A stretch of 21,237 nt of DNA from Armatimonadota bacterium (GCA_026415535.1 JAOAGX010000005.1:1-21237), one strand, 5' to 3'; shown: positions 1 through 8,003, numbered from the stretch's first letter. The notes: generated by a model from the sequence alone, not told the origin. A program made the numbers and translations.

Positions 1-1179
1 GTTCAGATAGACGAGCACGTGGCCAAAACGCCTCCTGAGGCTACCGCGTCGATACAGGCTTTGGCTGCCTATCTAACCAAGCAAGCGGCCGACGAGGTGC
101 AGAAAGTCAGGGCGATCTATGGGTGGATCGTCAGAAACATCGACTACGACGTGGAAGCGTTTTCAACTGGTAAATTGGGCGATCAGAGCGCCGAGGCCGT
201 CCTCGTCCGCCGTAAAGCAGTTTGCGAAGGGTACTCCAGGCTGTTTGAAGCTCTTGCACGCGCAGCAGGGCTGGAAGCCGTTAGGGTAATCGGTTTTTCA
301 CGGGGTGCCGGGTACGCGCCTGGAGCACCGGTCGGTCCGGAACCTGATCATGCTTGGTCGGCTGTGAAGGTAGACGGCAAATGGTGTTTACTAGACACGA
401 CTTGGGCTGCAGGATATCTCGATGCCAAGGTCGGGTTTGTTCGCAAACTTGACGACTACTATTTTCTGACCCCGCCCGAACACTTCCTCTATGATCACCT
501 GCCTAAGGATCCAAATTGGCAGTTGGTGGCGAATCCTATTTCCAAGGAAAAGTTCGAGCGGATGGTTTACCTAAGGCCCGGGTTCTTTAGAAATGGGCTA
601 GAAGTGGTTAGTCATCCCGAGATAGAGATCTTGAGCGACGGCGATCTGGTTGTGACATTTGCCGGGCCTGAGGAAGCAATGATGCGAGCCCGCGTGGGCG
701 ATACGACGGCGTTTAGAGACGACATCGCCCCGACTTTTGTGCAGCGGGAGTTAGGCCAACTCAAACTGAACGCTTCGTTCCCCAAACCGGGTTCATATAC
801 TCTGCGTCTCTACGCAAAGCGGAAGGGTCAGGAAGGACCTTACGAATGGGCAGCCGACTATCTCGTAAGGGTTAAGCAAGTCAAAGGACTAAAAGTATTC
901 TATCCTGAAACGACTTCCACCTTCAATGAAGTCAACGCAATCCTCATCGGTCCAATGTCGGGCCGACTTAAGTTGGGTTCTAAGCAGTCCTTTAAACTTG
1001 CCGTTCCGGGGGCCGAAGCGGTGTCGGTAATCACGGGCGGCGAATGGGTTGGTCTTTCGAAGAACGGCGAGACTTGGGAAGGGGAAGCCGCAGTGCGCGG
1101 CGACAAAGTTCAAGTGGCGGCGCGGTTTCCTCATAGTCAAAGTTACTATGTGCTAGTTACCTATGCCGTAGGTTCCTGA
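1..1179 (+). CDS. Transglutaminase-like (kyphoscoliosis-peptidase type) protein, 5' partial
   Basis: The reading frame is open to the left edge, and the codons before the GTG at 19 already read as family-like protein (VQIDEHV), so the true start lies outside the window and the GTG is probably internal. Numbered from that GTG, the transglutaminase-like fold has a Cys-His-Asp triad: C69 in AVCEGYS, H111 in DHAWS and D126 in LLDTTW. The pattern RAIYGWIVRNIDYD before it is typical of the kyphoscoliosis-peptidase/cytokinesis-type transglutaminase family. Residues 180-386 look like one or two beta-sandwich (Ig-like) modules, as in KY-type proteins. Such proteins act as cysteine proteases or cross-linking enzymes, often extracytoplasmic; any signal peptide would be in the missing part. 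The exported protein at 1211 follows after 31 bp and is probably co-transcribed. The substrate cannot be inferred. Confidence 0.85.
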   Translation, partial: VQIDEHVAKTPPEATASIQALAAYLTKQAADEVQKVRAIYGWIVRNIDYDVEAFSTGKLGDQSAEAVLVRRKAVCEGYSRLFEALARAAGLEAVRVIGFSRGAGYAPGAPVGPEPDHAWSAVKVDGKWCLLDTTWAAGYLDAKVGFVRKLDDYYFLTPPEHFLYDHLPKDPNWQLVANPISKEKFERMVYLRPGFFRNGLEVVSHPEIEILSDGDLVVTFAGPEEAMMRARVGDTTAFRDDIAPTFVQRELGQLKLNASFPKPGSYTLRLYAKRKGQEGPYEWAADYLVRVKQVKGLKVFYPETTSTFNEVNAILIGPMSGRLKLGSKQSFKLAVPGAEAVSVITGGEWVGLSKNGETWEGEAAVRGDKVQVAARFPHSQSYYVLVTYAVGS

Positions 1180-1210
1180 TGGTGCGGCCGGAAAGGAAGG
1201 TGTACTTGAA

Positions 1211-2251
1211 ATGCGGGCAAGGGCTGTAATTGGAGTACTGGTTTTATTCTGCCTGAGTGTGTCAAGCGGTTCGGCTCGGGAGGAATCTACCAGAATCAAG
1301 CTTTCCGATCTGGTTCAGTCGGTCAATTACGGTCAGATCGACTGGGGAAATCGTATGATGTATGCTATGGGTGAGGGCGCTGCGCCTTCGCCGTCAGAGG
1401 AGCCCAACAGGGCCAGAGCTTATCTCAGGGCCAAAGAATATGCCAAGATGTCTGCTATTGCGAACCTGCTTATGCTCATCGAGGGCACTAACATCACCTC
1501 CGAAGGTACCGGCAAGGATTACATGGCCGATGTTACCCTAAGGCAGACTATTGAGGGCTACGTCAAAAACGTACACATATTGCGAGAGGAGCGGATCACT
1601 TCTAAGGAAGGTATGATCGCCAGAGTTTGGGTCGGCACGCCCATATTCGGCGATCAAACTCCTGGAACGGCATTCCTCCAAAACCTGGCGGTCGTGGATA
1701 GGCCCAAGCAGCCAAAGCTAATTGAGATCCCGCTGGACAAGCCTTTGCCGAGGCCCTCGGTGCCGATCAAGCAGGCCGAGTTGGAAGAGAAAGCTAGGTT
1801 ACTGGGAATAGCAACGTCAAGGCCGATAGACCCGATCACGACAACCCCGCCAATCAGACAGGAAGGACCGTTCACATCGCTTATTGTGGATGCGCGAGGC
1901 TTTGGTGTTCCGCAAGCGATGTGCCCTAAGATCAGGAAGACCAACGGGGATCAGATATACGGCGGTGTAACTTCGAAAACCGATCCCGCTGTTATGGAGG
2001 GTCTTGTAAGCTACGCTCGAACCCTAGAAAGCGCACGCTCGTTGGACAGATGTGGTGACAATCCAATGGTAGTCTCGGCGATCGGCAGAGGTGGAGGCAG
2101 GTCCATGTGCGATGTGATCGTTTCCGACGAGGCGGCAGCTAGGATATTGAGAGAGAACTCGATAGCAGGATTTCTAAACGAGTATAAGGTGATATTCCTC
2201 GTCGATCCACCTGGATCAGGCGTAAGCTCGGCGCTCGCGATGGCGCCTTGA
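1211..2251 (+). CDS. Exported LPP20/FlgT-like protein of unknown function
   Basis: This 346-residue protein starts at ATG 1211 behind a purine-rich ribosome site (GGAAAGGAAGG). Residues 1-22 form a signal peptide with likely cleavage after SGSA. Residues 70-150, beginning ARAYLRAKEYAKMSAIANL and continuing through an EGYVKN segment, resemble the repeat-rich N-terminal region of LPP20/FlgT-like envelope proteins, where an alanine-rich helix precedes a conserved IxGT segment. After a proline-rich linker (about 165-215), residues 220-335 form a second domain starting TSLIVDARGFG with a late GRGGG and VIVSDEAAARIL. This resembles the C-terminal part of uncharacterised exported proteins in delta-proteobacteria and other diderms. 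I infer a periplasmic or outer-membrane-associated role. No catalytic motif is visible. Family assignment is from recalled pattern and is moderate. Confidence 0.7.
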   Translation: MRARAVIGVLVLFCLSVSSGSAREESTRIKLSDLVQSVNYGQIDWGNRMMYAMGEGAAPSPSEEPNRARAYLRAKEYAKMSAIANLLMLIEGTNITSEGTGKDYMADVTLRQTIEGYVKNVHILREERITSKEGMIARVWVGTPIFGDQTPGTAFLQNLAVVDRPKQPKLIEIPLDKPLPRPSVPIKQAELEEKARLLGIATSRPIDPITTTPPIRQEGPFTSLIVDARGFGVPQAMCPKIRKTNGDQIYGGVTSKTDPAVMEGLVSYARTLESARSLDRCGDNPMVVSAIGRGGGRSMCDVIVSDEAAARILRENSIAGFLNEYKVIFLVDPPGSGVSSALAMAP

Positions 2252-2264
2252 CAACAAATCTTTG

Positions 2265-2279
2265 CCTGTTTTCCACAGG
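2265..2279. other. Weak stem-loop in convergent intergenic region
   Basis: CCTGT and ACAGG pair around a 5-nt loop, 14 bases after the stop of the exported protein. On the minus strand it lies 47 bases beyond the stop of the nuclease gene. Alone it is weak. It may assist the stronger hairpin next to it. Confidence 0.3.
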
Positions 2280-2280
2280 T

Positions 2281-2305
2281 GTCTCGGGAAACTATTTCCC
2301 GAGGC
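2281..2305 (+). terminator. Probable bidirectional terminator hairpin
   Basis: CTCGGGAAA (2283-2291) pairs perfectly with TTTCCCGAG (2295-2303) around the triloop CTA. One G-T and one G-C pair extend the stem to 11 pairs. It lies between two converging genes (stops at 2251 and 2326) and is followed by ATTGTTTA on the plus strand, so it could end transcription from both sides. The T-run is short, so termination efficiency is uncertain. Confidence 0.65.
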
Positions 2306-2325
2306 ATTGTTTAATGGTGCGGCCG

Positions 2326-2799
2326 TTAAGTTGGTCCGTCATTTTCCGAGTGCAGCAAGGAGTCTCTATTGCTGCTAACGAGATATCTTTCCCCTAGGAT
2401 CACGGCCACGTAATCGTCGTACGGACGGCTTGGGGTTTGCAATGAGACTGGGATGAGTTTGCGCCAACCCTTCGGAGGGTTCTCTTCGAAAAAACGTTTA
2501 CGCGCAGCGGCAGTCGAGAACTTTTCGTCAACGAATTCGGTATCAAGGCCAGTTGCAGTTTTCACGACGTTAGCGATTTCGGAGGAATTCGTTCCGTTTC
2601 CCACCACGGCGACGAATGGGCTAAATTGTTCTATAAGCCGGACCAAGATGGCATGAAGCTGGTCGACGGGAGTTACACGCCGATATTTGATTTCGAAGCG
2701 GTTGGGCTCGCGACCGGTCTCTATCACTGCCACTCCGCACTTGTCCCGACCGGGGTCTACGGCAAGAACACGTTTCTTGGAAGATGCGTGTTGGCTCAT
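2326..2799 (-). CDS. ruvX: YqgF/RuvX-like RNase H-fold nuclease
   Basis: This 157-residue protein is of the usual length for the family. The first strand reads VLAVDPGRDKCGVAV with metal-binding D15. Strand 4 holds VVGNGT near residue 66. VDEKFST supplies E92, and PYDDYVAVILGE supplies D128/D129. These match the acidic positions of RuvC/YqgF nucleases. The family is known for maturation of the 5' end of 16S rRNA (YqgF) and is often misnamed Holliday junction resolvase. This copy is a divergent type with ENPPKGWRKLIP between the last two motifs. Its ATG is 12 bp downstream of the DUF3084 gene stop, so the two are almost certainly one transcript. The ribosome site (GAAAG) is weak, suggesting translational coupling. 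Confidence 0.85.
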   Translation of the reverse strand: MSQHASSKKRVLAVDPGRDKCGVAVIETGREPNRFEIKYRRVTPVDQLHAILVRLIEQFSPFVAVVGNGTNSSEIANVVKTATGLDTEFVDEKFSTAAARKRFFEENPPKGWRKLIPVSLQTPSRPYDDYVAVILGERYLVSSNRDSLLHSENDGPT

Positions 2800-2811
2800 G
2801 TATGGCTTTCG

Positions 2812-4341
2812 TCAGTCAATCTTGCTCACGCTGAATCGCATGTTCGTCATGTTGAGGGGGCCAGCGGCAAAAATATCCCTAGTGGCGTAGGCAACAACTT
2901 GGACTTTTGAGTTTTTGGCCTTGATCTGATCCACTACAGCCATGAGGGCTTCGACTTGGGTTCCCGGATCGGAGCCAATGGTGGCTCTGGGGTCAGGGTT
3001 GGCCACCGGCACGATACCGGCAGAGACGGCAGCCCGGCTAACCTCGTTCTGAAGAAAATTAATTAGCGCAAGTAGTACCCGACCTTCGGACAACCGACCA
3101 TCCATTTTTGTTTCGGCGATCTTGTCTCCCTTGCTGAAAACCAGGTTATTGTAATAGAGAACAAGTTTGACTCGCACCTGTTCTCCAACGAGCGAGTTCC
3201 TAGCGCAAATAACCTGTACTAAGGCGTCTTCTGGTCGAAACGCGCTCTGCGCGATAGCTTGGGCGGCCATTTGCACGCAGGTGCTCTCGTTTTCGATGCG
3301 CACATCGTAGTCCTTACTGATAGCCTGACGGAACTCAACTGTCACTGCGCGACCGTTTGGACCGATGCCGGCACCTCGCCTGATGGCTTCTTCGCTGGCG
3401 GTTTCCAGAAGAGAGTATATGTCGGCCCTGATACCGAAGATCGATTGCCTTGGCGATATAGTCCCGCGAGCGATTTCGTCGCCCTGTCTTATACATATGT
3501 CGCCGCCAAGGAGTTCGCTAGCCAGGACTCTATACTGCTCCTTTTCCAAGCCTGTTTGAATGAGTGCCTTCTGTTGAAGCTTTAGCTGCTCCTGTTGTTC
3601 CAGAATCGCCTTTTGCTGTTCGGCTAGTTTTGTCTCGGCTTGCTTAAGGTCGGCGGCGGTCTTGTCGAGTCGCAGTTTCGCATCGGCATATTGCCTTCTG
3701 GCTTCATCCGCCTGTACTCTGGCCAGCTCAGCTTCTTTGGTTGCCCTAGCTGCCGCGCTCTGCAATTTACCAAGCTCGGTTTTAAGACGCGCAAGCTCTT
3801 TCGTTTTTAGCTGAACCTCGGCAATAGCTTCAGCGCGCTCCTTTGCTAGCCTAGCGAGCTCCTGCTGGCGCGCGCTGATTTCCTTTTTTAGGTACTCCAC
3901 TGCTTTTAGAGCTTTGGCCTCGGCCTGTGCAGCCTTTGCTGCGGCATCTGCTGCTTTTAGGGCGGCTTCACGTGCCTCATCAACCTCCTTGCGCTGTTGT
4001 TCGACCTGAATCAGCAGCTCTTTGCGCCGCGTTTCGAGCGACTTGTTCTTTGCAATTAGGGATTTGTTTATCTTGGTCAAGGACACGTTGCGTCGAAGGA
4101 TTTGCTCTCCTTCAGTGAGCACTTTTTTGAACTGAACGTTGGCCGATACCAGCGCTAGGACCGCAAGAGCCGAGATTAGCATGCCGGTGATTGCGGTGAC
4201 AATGTAAGCAGTATGACGCGGACGGAGGCTTAGAATCGTCAGACGTTTCTTGCCCATCCATCGTCCGAGCAGATCGCCAAAATAGGCAATGAAGCCCGAC
4301 ACCAAAATCAGAACAATTACAAACAGCACCGAGTAGCGCAT
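2812..4341 (-). CDS. DUF3084 membrane-anchored coiled-coil protein
   Basis: This 509-residue protein has two hydrophobic segments, at about 2-24 and 47-68, separated by a basic loop (GRWMGKKRLTILSLRPRH). A long coiled coil rich in A, K, E and Q runs from about 75 to 285. The C-terminal globular region (290-509) contains FGIRADIYSLLETA and ends with VVAYATRDIFAAGPLN. This architecture matches DUF3084 proteins known from Cyanobacteria, Deinococcus and relatives. Function is not established; the topology suggests an inner-membrane protein with its coiled coil on one face of the membrane. It sits 12 bp ahead of ruvX and 244 bp after lptF/G, in the same direction. A possible -10 (TAGAAT) lies at 4363-4368 on the minus strand, but no good -35 goes with it. 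Confidence 0.85.
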   Translation of the reverse strand: MRYSVLFVIVLILVSGFIAYFGDLLGRWMGKKRLTILSLRPRHTAYIVTAITGMLISALAVLALVSANVQFKKVLTEGEQILRRNVSLTKINKSLIAKNKSLETRRKELLIQVEQQRKEVDEAREAALKAADAAAKAAQAEAKALKAVEYLKKEISARQQELARLAKERAEAIAEVQLKTKELARLKTELGKLQSAAARATKEAELARVQADEARRQYADAKLRLDKTAADLKQAETKLAEQQKAILEQQEQLKLQQKALIQTGLEKEQYRVLASELLGGDICIRQGDEIARGTISPRQSIFGIRADIYSLLETASEEAIRRGAGIGPNGRAVTVEFRQAISKDYDVRIENESTCVQMAAQAIAQSAFRPEDALVQVICARNSLVGEQVRVKLVLYYNNLVFSKGDKIAETKMDGRLSEGRVLLALINFLQNEVSRAAVSAGIVPVANPDPRATIGSDPGTQVEALMAVVDQIKAKNSKVQVVAYATRDIFAAGPLNMTNMRFSVSKID

Positions 4342-4426
4342 TTTCGTTCTCTGAACCGCGGCATTCTACCGTTATTTTCTCGACTGCGGGTCCGACTGTT
4401 CAAAATTTTTGGCGTTTTCGAGCTCG

Positions 4427-4540
4427 GATCATCATTTCAAGTTGGATTATTATTCCGAGCTTGAATTGTCACTCCGAGTTTGGACCATCGTTCCGAACTT
4501 GGACCGTCGTTCTGAACTTGGTTTGTCATTCTGAGCGAAG
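4427..4540. repeat. Six degenerate 19-bp tandem units
   Basis: Six consecutive units of exactly 19 bp can be laid out without gaps: 4427-4445, 4446-4464, 4465-4483, 4484-4502, 4503-4521 and 4522-4540. Units 4 and 5 read ACCATCGTTCCGAACTTGG and ACCGTCGTTCTGAACTTGG. The shared core is TC-TTC-GA-CTTGG. The last unit runs directly into the hairpin element at 4519-4554, which begins with a unit-like TTTGTCATTCTGAGCG. The array lies in the 244-bp gap between the lptF/G stop and the DUF3084 start. A short open frame across it on the plus strand is not considered a gene. Confidence 0.8.
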
Positions 4541-4554
4541 CGAAGAATCTCAAC
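4519..4554 (-). repeat. Dispersed intergenic hairpin element, copy 1
   Basis: This 36-bp element matches the copy at 17980-18015 at 34 of 36 positions. ATTCT (4528-4532) and AGAAT (4544-4548) form a short stem around the 11-nt loop GAGCGAAGCGA. On the minus strand it begins 31 nt after the lptF/G stop codon. Copy 2 sits similarly after hom. From memory, the reverse strand form (GATTCTTCGCTTCGCTCAG) is a common intergenic repeat in several uncultivated bacterial groups. Confidence 0.75.
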
Positions 4555-4585
4555 GTCCCGGCAATCGAACTGATACTTACAGAGT

Positions 4586-5707
4586 CTACTTAGCTGCTCT
4601 TCTGACCAGTGCCAAGGCGGCCACAATCCCTAACACGTCGGCGAAAAAAGCTCCCACAAACGGTGACACGTGTCCCTGAATCGCAAGCGACGATGTGTAA
4701 TGCCACACCATCCAATAGAGAAATATCAACAATATGCTCAGCCCAAACCCAACGCTGGATCCGCTTCGGTATGGCCTGATACCCAACGGTGCGGCGAGCA
4801 TTGCGAAGACTAGACTCGATATTGGCAGTGCAAGCCGATTCCACTTGAATACCTCGAGCTGTCTGATCTGATCTTGTGGACGGTCCGGATGAGCCTTGAG
4901 ATAGGCCACTAGTTGACTGAGCTCCGAGAAGCTCAATTTGTCCGAATCCCGCGTCAGGCTTTTCTGGTATAACGAGAATTGCTTCGGTCCTTGACCTATG
5001 TCCACCTCTTTCGTCTGGAATTCTGAGAAGGTCTGAATCACACCAGAATCCGTGCCTACAAGCTGCGACCATCCGTCGTAGAGCTTCCAGCGATACTTCT
5101 TTGACTGATCAGTGACCCCGGCCCAGACTGCTCGCGATGCGTAGATGATTGCAAGCGGCTTGTCTCCTGCGAATTGGGTGACGGTCACGTTACGCAAGAC
5201 TCCGCTGTTGATGTCCATCCCGCCTTTTACAAGGATCAGGGAGTTAGTGGAGTCGTCCCGCACGGTGAAGGGCTGGCTTGTCGGAGCTGTCTGCTTCAAG
5301 ATCTGTGCTTGTAGTTCCTGCGAACGAGCAAAAGCCTTTGGCGAGACCAGCTCGTTAAGCGCAATAGAAGATCCGCTTACAACCACGCCGAGGACGATAA
5401 TCGGCGCTGCCAGTCTGTACAAGCTTACGCCGCTGGCGTAAAGGGCTACGATTTCACTATCACCGGACAGCCTGCCAATCCCTAGAAGAACTGCCAACAG
5501 AGTTGCCATGGGCAGGGTATAAACGACAATTGATGGCAACAACAGCAGCACAATCCAGATAGCCGTCACGAGCGGCATTCCGCTCATGACCCAGTTGGTC
5601 AACTTCAAAAGATACGTGCCGGCGAAGAAAACCGATGAAAACGCGGTTACCCCAAAGATAAACGGACCGACGAGCTCGAGCATGACTTGTTTGTCAACAA
5701 GCCTCAT
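4586..5707 (-). CDS. lptG: LptF/LptG-family LPS export permease
   Basis: This YjgP/YjgQ-family protein is about 373 residues, the family length. It has three N-terminal membrane segments (about 12-34, 46-74 and 93-115), a periplasmic beta-rich domain of about 180 residues (the jellyroll that hands LPS to LptC/LptA), and three C-terminal membrane segments (about 290-312, 322-340 and 345-368). Only one permease gene is present, so it may form a homodimer or pair with a distant partner, as suggested for lineages with a single LptF/G. Two starts are possible. GTG at 5719 overlaps the lptB stop by 4 bp, while ATG at 5707 has a good site (GAGGGG, about 4-6 bp upstream). I prefer the ATG. Choice between LptF and LptG is arbitrary. 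Confidence 0.88.
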   Translation of the reverse strand: MRLVDKQVMLELVGPFIFGVTAFSSVFFAGTYLLKLTNWVMSGMPLVTAIWIVLLLLPSIVVYTLPMATLLAVLLGIGRLSGDSEIVALYASGVSLYRLAAPIIVLGVVVSGSSIALNELVSPKAFARSQELQAQILKQTAPTSQPFTVRDDSTNSLILVKGGMDINSGVLRNVTVTQFAGDKPLAIIYASRAVWAGVTDQSKKYRWKLYDGWSQLVGTDSGVIQTFSEFQTKEVDIGQGPKQFSLYQKSLTRDSDKLSFSELSQLVAYLKAHPDRPQDQIRQLEVFKWNRLALPISSLVFAMLAAPLGIRPYRSGSSVGFGLSILLIFLYWMVWHYTSSLAIQGHVSPFVGAFFADVLGIVAALALVRRAAK

Positions 5708-5715
5708 TATGCCCC

Positions 5716-6435
5716 TCACATCTCGAACCGGTCGCCGAGGTAGAATTTACGCGCAATAGGGTCGTCCGGCAGCTCGGACGATGGGCCCGCGGTCTTGATT
5801 TCGCCCTCGGACATGATGTAGGCGCGGTCCGTGATTGCAAGTGTCTCGCGCACGTTATGGTCGGTTATGATGACGCCAATTCCGCGGTCTTTGAGATGGC
5901 TTACTATGTCCTGGATGTCGCCAATGGCGATTGGGTCGACACCAGTGAATGGTTCGTCGAGGAGCATGAACTTGGGATCGGTTGCAAGCGCCCTGGCGAT
6001 TTCAACGCGACGCCTCTCACCGCCTGAGAGAACCATACCCCTGCTGTCGCGAATGTGGGCTATTCCCAGCTCTTCGAGGAGAGAATCGACCTTTTCATGC
6101 TGCTGTTTACGGCTTAGTCCCCTCATCTCGAGCACGAGCTTGATGTTTTCAGCTACGGTTAGTTTGCGGAAGATGGAGGGTTCCTGTGCGAGGTAACCCA
6201 AACCCAGGCGTGCGCGCTGGTACATCGGCTTGTTCGTAATGTCTTGACCGTCGAGAAGGACGCGACCCTCATCCGGTCTTACAAGACCGACGATCATATA
6301 GAAAGACGTTGTCTTACCTGCGCCGTTAGGTCCCAGCAGGCCGACGATCTCACCGGTCTCCATTGACAGGCTCACGCCGTTCACTACTCGGCGACCTTTA
6401 TAAGCCTTCACCAGGTTGTGTGCTTCGAGTTTCAT
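5716..6435 (-). CDS. lptB: LPS export ABC transporter ATP-binding protein LptB
   Basis: This 239-residue cytoplasmic ATPase drives LPS extraction by the LptFG permease. Walker A is GPNGAGKT at 35-42, the Q-loop Q84 is in YLAQEPSIFR, the signature is LSGGE at 136-140, Walker B is FMLLDEP with D160 and E161, and the switch histidine is H193 in TDHNVRE. The segments YLAQEPSIFRKLTV and FTGVDPIAI are characteristic of LptB among ABC ATPases. The gene lies 15 bp after lptA and touches the permease gene, with a 4-bp overlap if the GTG start is used. All catalytic motifs are intact. Confidence 0.96.
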   Translation of the reverse strand: MKLEAHNLVKAYKGRRVVNGVSLSMETGEIVGLLGPNGAGKTTSFYMIVGLVRPDEGRVLLDGQDITNKPMYQRARLGLGYLAQEPSIFRKLTVAENIKLVLEMRGLSRKQQHEKVDSLLEELGIAHIRDSRGMVLSGGERRRVEIARALATDPKFMLLDEPFTGVDPIAIGDIQDIVSHLKDRGIGVIITDHNVRETLAITDRAYIMSEGEIKTAGPSSELPDDPIARKFYLGDRFEM

Positions 6436-6450
6436 CTAGGTTTAGCGGCC

Positions 6451-7071
6451 CTAAAGCGAGGATTTTGGAACCACTTCAATCCGACCTGGGCCGGTAGTCG
6501 ATTCGATCTTGAAATCGTAGTCCCCGGATTCTGGGCTGGGCCTGAGGTTCCAGGTAGCCTTGTCGCCGGTTACCTCGGCCGGCTCTGCGTACATCGACGG
6601 GTCATCCTGTATGATCTTTACTTGTCCAGTGAGGACTGCGATTCCCTTAACGCCGTCGTAGGTTATGGAATCGGCAGTCGCCACCGTGGTGACGGTGACC
6701 CGACCGGAAATCTGACCGGTTTTTTCGTCCTTGATGATCTTGGGAGCCGTGTAGGTTACCTTGGGCGAACCGATGAGCTCAGCGGACTTGACCGCGCTCT
6801 GACCCGGCGATGGATTGGGGGACAAGAGAACGGTTATTGTGTCGGCTTCGGAGTTCATCTGAGTCCCTGCTGTTTTGTCAAATAACTTGACACGGGCATT
6901 GCCCTTTATCACAAGTCTGGACGAACCCATTCCCTCGATCTTGTCCGCCGCGCTGATGACGACCGTATTACCGTTGGCGAACTTGAGCGTAGCCGTAACC
7001 GGCCCGGCTATTGCAGATGATGATATCAAAGCAAACGCAATCGCAAGCGTTGCGAGCCTGTTGGTTTTCAT
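6451..7071 (-). CDS. lptA: LptA/OstA-like periplasmic LPS-transport protein
   Basis: This 206-residue protein has a clear signal peptide (residues 1-22, likely cleavage at AIA). The rest is a repeating beta pattern with short turns, such as LVIKGNARVKL, SAELIGSPKVTY and IAVLTGQVKIIQDD, as expected for the beta-jellyroll of LptA/OstA, which bridges the periplasm in LPS export. Location in an lpt cluster between the LptC-like gene and lptB strongly supports this role. Its start codon overlaps the stop of the upstream gene (ATGA, 7068-7071). Sequence in this family is weakly conserved, so the name rests on fold pattern and context together. Confidence 0.85.
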   Translation of the reverse strand: MKTNRLATLAIAFALISSSAIAGPVTATLKFANGNTVVISAADKIEGMGSSRLVIKGNARVKLFDKTAGTQMNSEADTITVLLSPNPSPGQSAVKSAELIGSPKVTYTAPKIIKDEKTGQISGRVTVTTVATADSITYDGVKGIAVLTGQVKIIQDDPSMYAEPAEVTGDKATWNLRPSPESGDYDFKIESTTGPGRIEVVPKSSL

Positions 7072-7700
7072 TGTGGAAGCAACCCTTTCGCCGAGCTGAG
7101 AGCCGTTATCGTTTTTAGCGCCGTATCGGCTTCAAATGCGGCCGACTGGCCTTCGAACCGGCCCTTACCGTTCATTTCCGATGTCCACCTGACCCCGCCG
7201 TCGCCAACGATTTTATTTTGTCGAGAATACCAGACGGCCCATTCGGACCTGACTACGGTGCGGCGAACCAGCGACTTAATCAAAACGCCGCCCGTTGCCG
7301 TTACGGTGCGCTTTTCGGCGTCCACAACGACCTTTGGCGCGGTCATAGTAGTGGTCAGTTTGCCATTGTCGTATAGCTCGCCTCTAAAGTCAAGCAGGAT
7401 ACCCTTTCGGCTGATCTCATCGCCTTGGAACTCACGTGCCGTGGCTTTAAGACTCGGCTTGTTCTTTTCGATCCACTGGAAGGCGAGGCTTTTTTGAACG
7501 ATCTTCAAGTTTGGAACCGCGCCTTGCGCTGGCACGACGGGTTTTGTTTGCGCTGAAGCTTGCGCCTTTGTCGAAGTTGCTTTAGGCGCACTATCCCGCA
7601 GTTTCGAACTTGGGACCGGACCCGATTTGCCGCAGCCGCCGGGTAAGAAAACTACGCCGACCAGAACTACCGCTATATGGATGCGTGATGGCGAAGTCAT
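7068..7700 (-). CDS. lptC: LptC-like LPS-transport lipoprotein or membrane-anchored protein
   Basis: This 210-residue protein is first in the lpt operon. Residues 8-22 are hydrophobic and lead to C23 in LPGGCGKS, a near-lipobox lacking the usual aliphatic -3 residue. A low-complexity linker rich in A, K, T and P follows (25-62). From about 63 there is an LptC/LptA-type beta-jellyroll: ATAREFQGDEI, LTTTMTAPKVVVDAEKRTVTATGGV and VVRSEWAVWYSRQNKIVGDGGV. LptC normally sits in the inner membrane and passes LPS from LptFG to LptA. Position, fold pattern and anchoring fit, although family conservation is low. No ribosome-binding site is seen before the ATG at 7700. The stop overlaps the lptA start by 4 bp. 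Confidence 0.75.
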   Translation of the reverse strand: MTSPSRIHIAVVLVGVVFLPGGCGKSGPVPSSKLRDSAPKATSTKAQASAQTKPVVPAQGAVPNLKIVQKSLAFQWIEKNKPSLKATAREFQGDEISRKGILLDFRGELYDNGKLTTTMTAPKVVVDAEKRTVTATGGVLIKSLVRRTVVRSEWAVWYSRQNKIVGDGGVRWTSEMNGKGRFEGQSAAFEADTALKTITALSSAKGLLPQ

Positions 7701-8003
7701 TGAGTTAATGGGACGGTAGCATTATGAAACAGTTACCATACCAAGTTTAACATAACCTACTTTCAGACGGAAATGCACCCCACTCCCACTAGAGCTCGTG
7801 TAGTGCGCATCCTCAGTTGTGCTTCGCTGCAAATGGCGATGGAGCGTCGTAGTCAACACTCATTTTTGAAGGAGAGGGTTGGGTTGAGAACTTATTATAC
7901 CGATAAGTGTAAGTGAGGATGATTGCCTGACTGTGCATACCGGGGCTGCTTCTGCTTGGCGCTCAAGAGCACTGCATTGGCGCACAGCGAGCAGTAGCAA
8001 AAA
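7701..8003. other. Divergent intergenic region without a gene
   Basis: This 303-bp stretch separates the minus-strand lpt operon from the plus-strand secreted-protein block, so it should carry promoters for both. On the minus strand a candidate pair is TTAAAC (7745-7750) and CATAAT (7721-7726), 18 bp apart, which would leave a leader of only about 14 nt. On the plus strand ACTTAT (7890-7895) and ATAAGT (7903-7908) form a 6-bp dyad around TATACCG. This could be an operator, but that is speculative. No RNA gene was recognised. Confidence 0.5.
7721..7750 (-). promoter_or_regulatory. Possible lpt operon promoter
   Basis: Read on the minus strand, CATAAT matches the -10 consensus at 5 of 6 positions. 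TTAAAC, 18 bp upstream, is a poor -35 (3 of 6). The implied start site is about 14 nt before the lptC ATG. This is the best sigma-70-like pair I could find, not a firm call. Confidence 0.3.

Noticed and set aside
1179..2325. Repeated 12-mer ATGGTGCGGCCG at 1179-1190 and 2314-2325
   Set aside because: Several exact 12-mer pairs are expected by chance in a window of this size, and the flanks do not match.
4461..4679. 72-codon plus-strand open frame in the lptF/G to DUF3084 gap
   Set aside because: It runs through the 19-bp repeats and into the 3' end of the permease gene on the other strand. It has no ribosome site and looks like translated repeat.
7701..8003. tRNA or small RNA gene in the divergent gap
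   Set aside because: No cloverleaf pattern, CCA end or T-loop consensus was seen on either strand.
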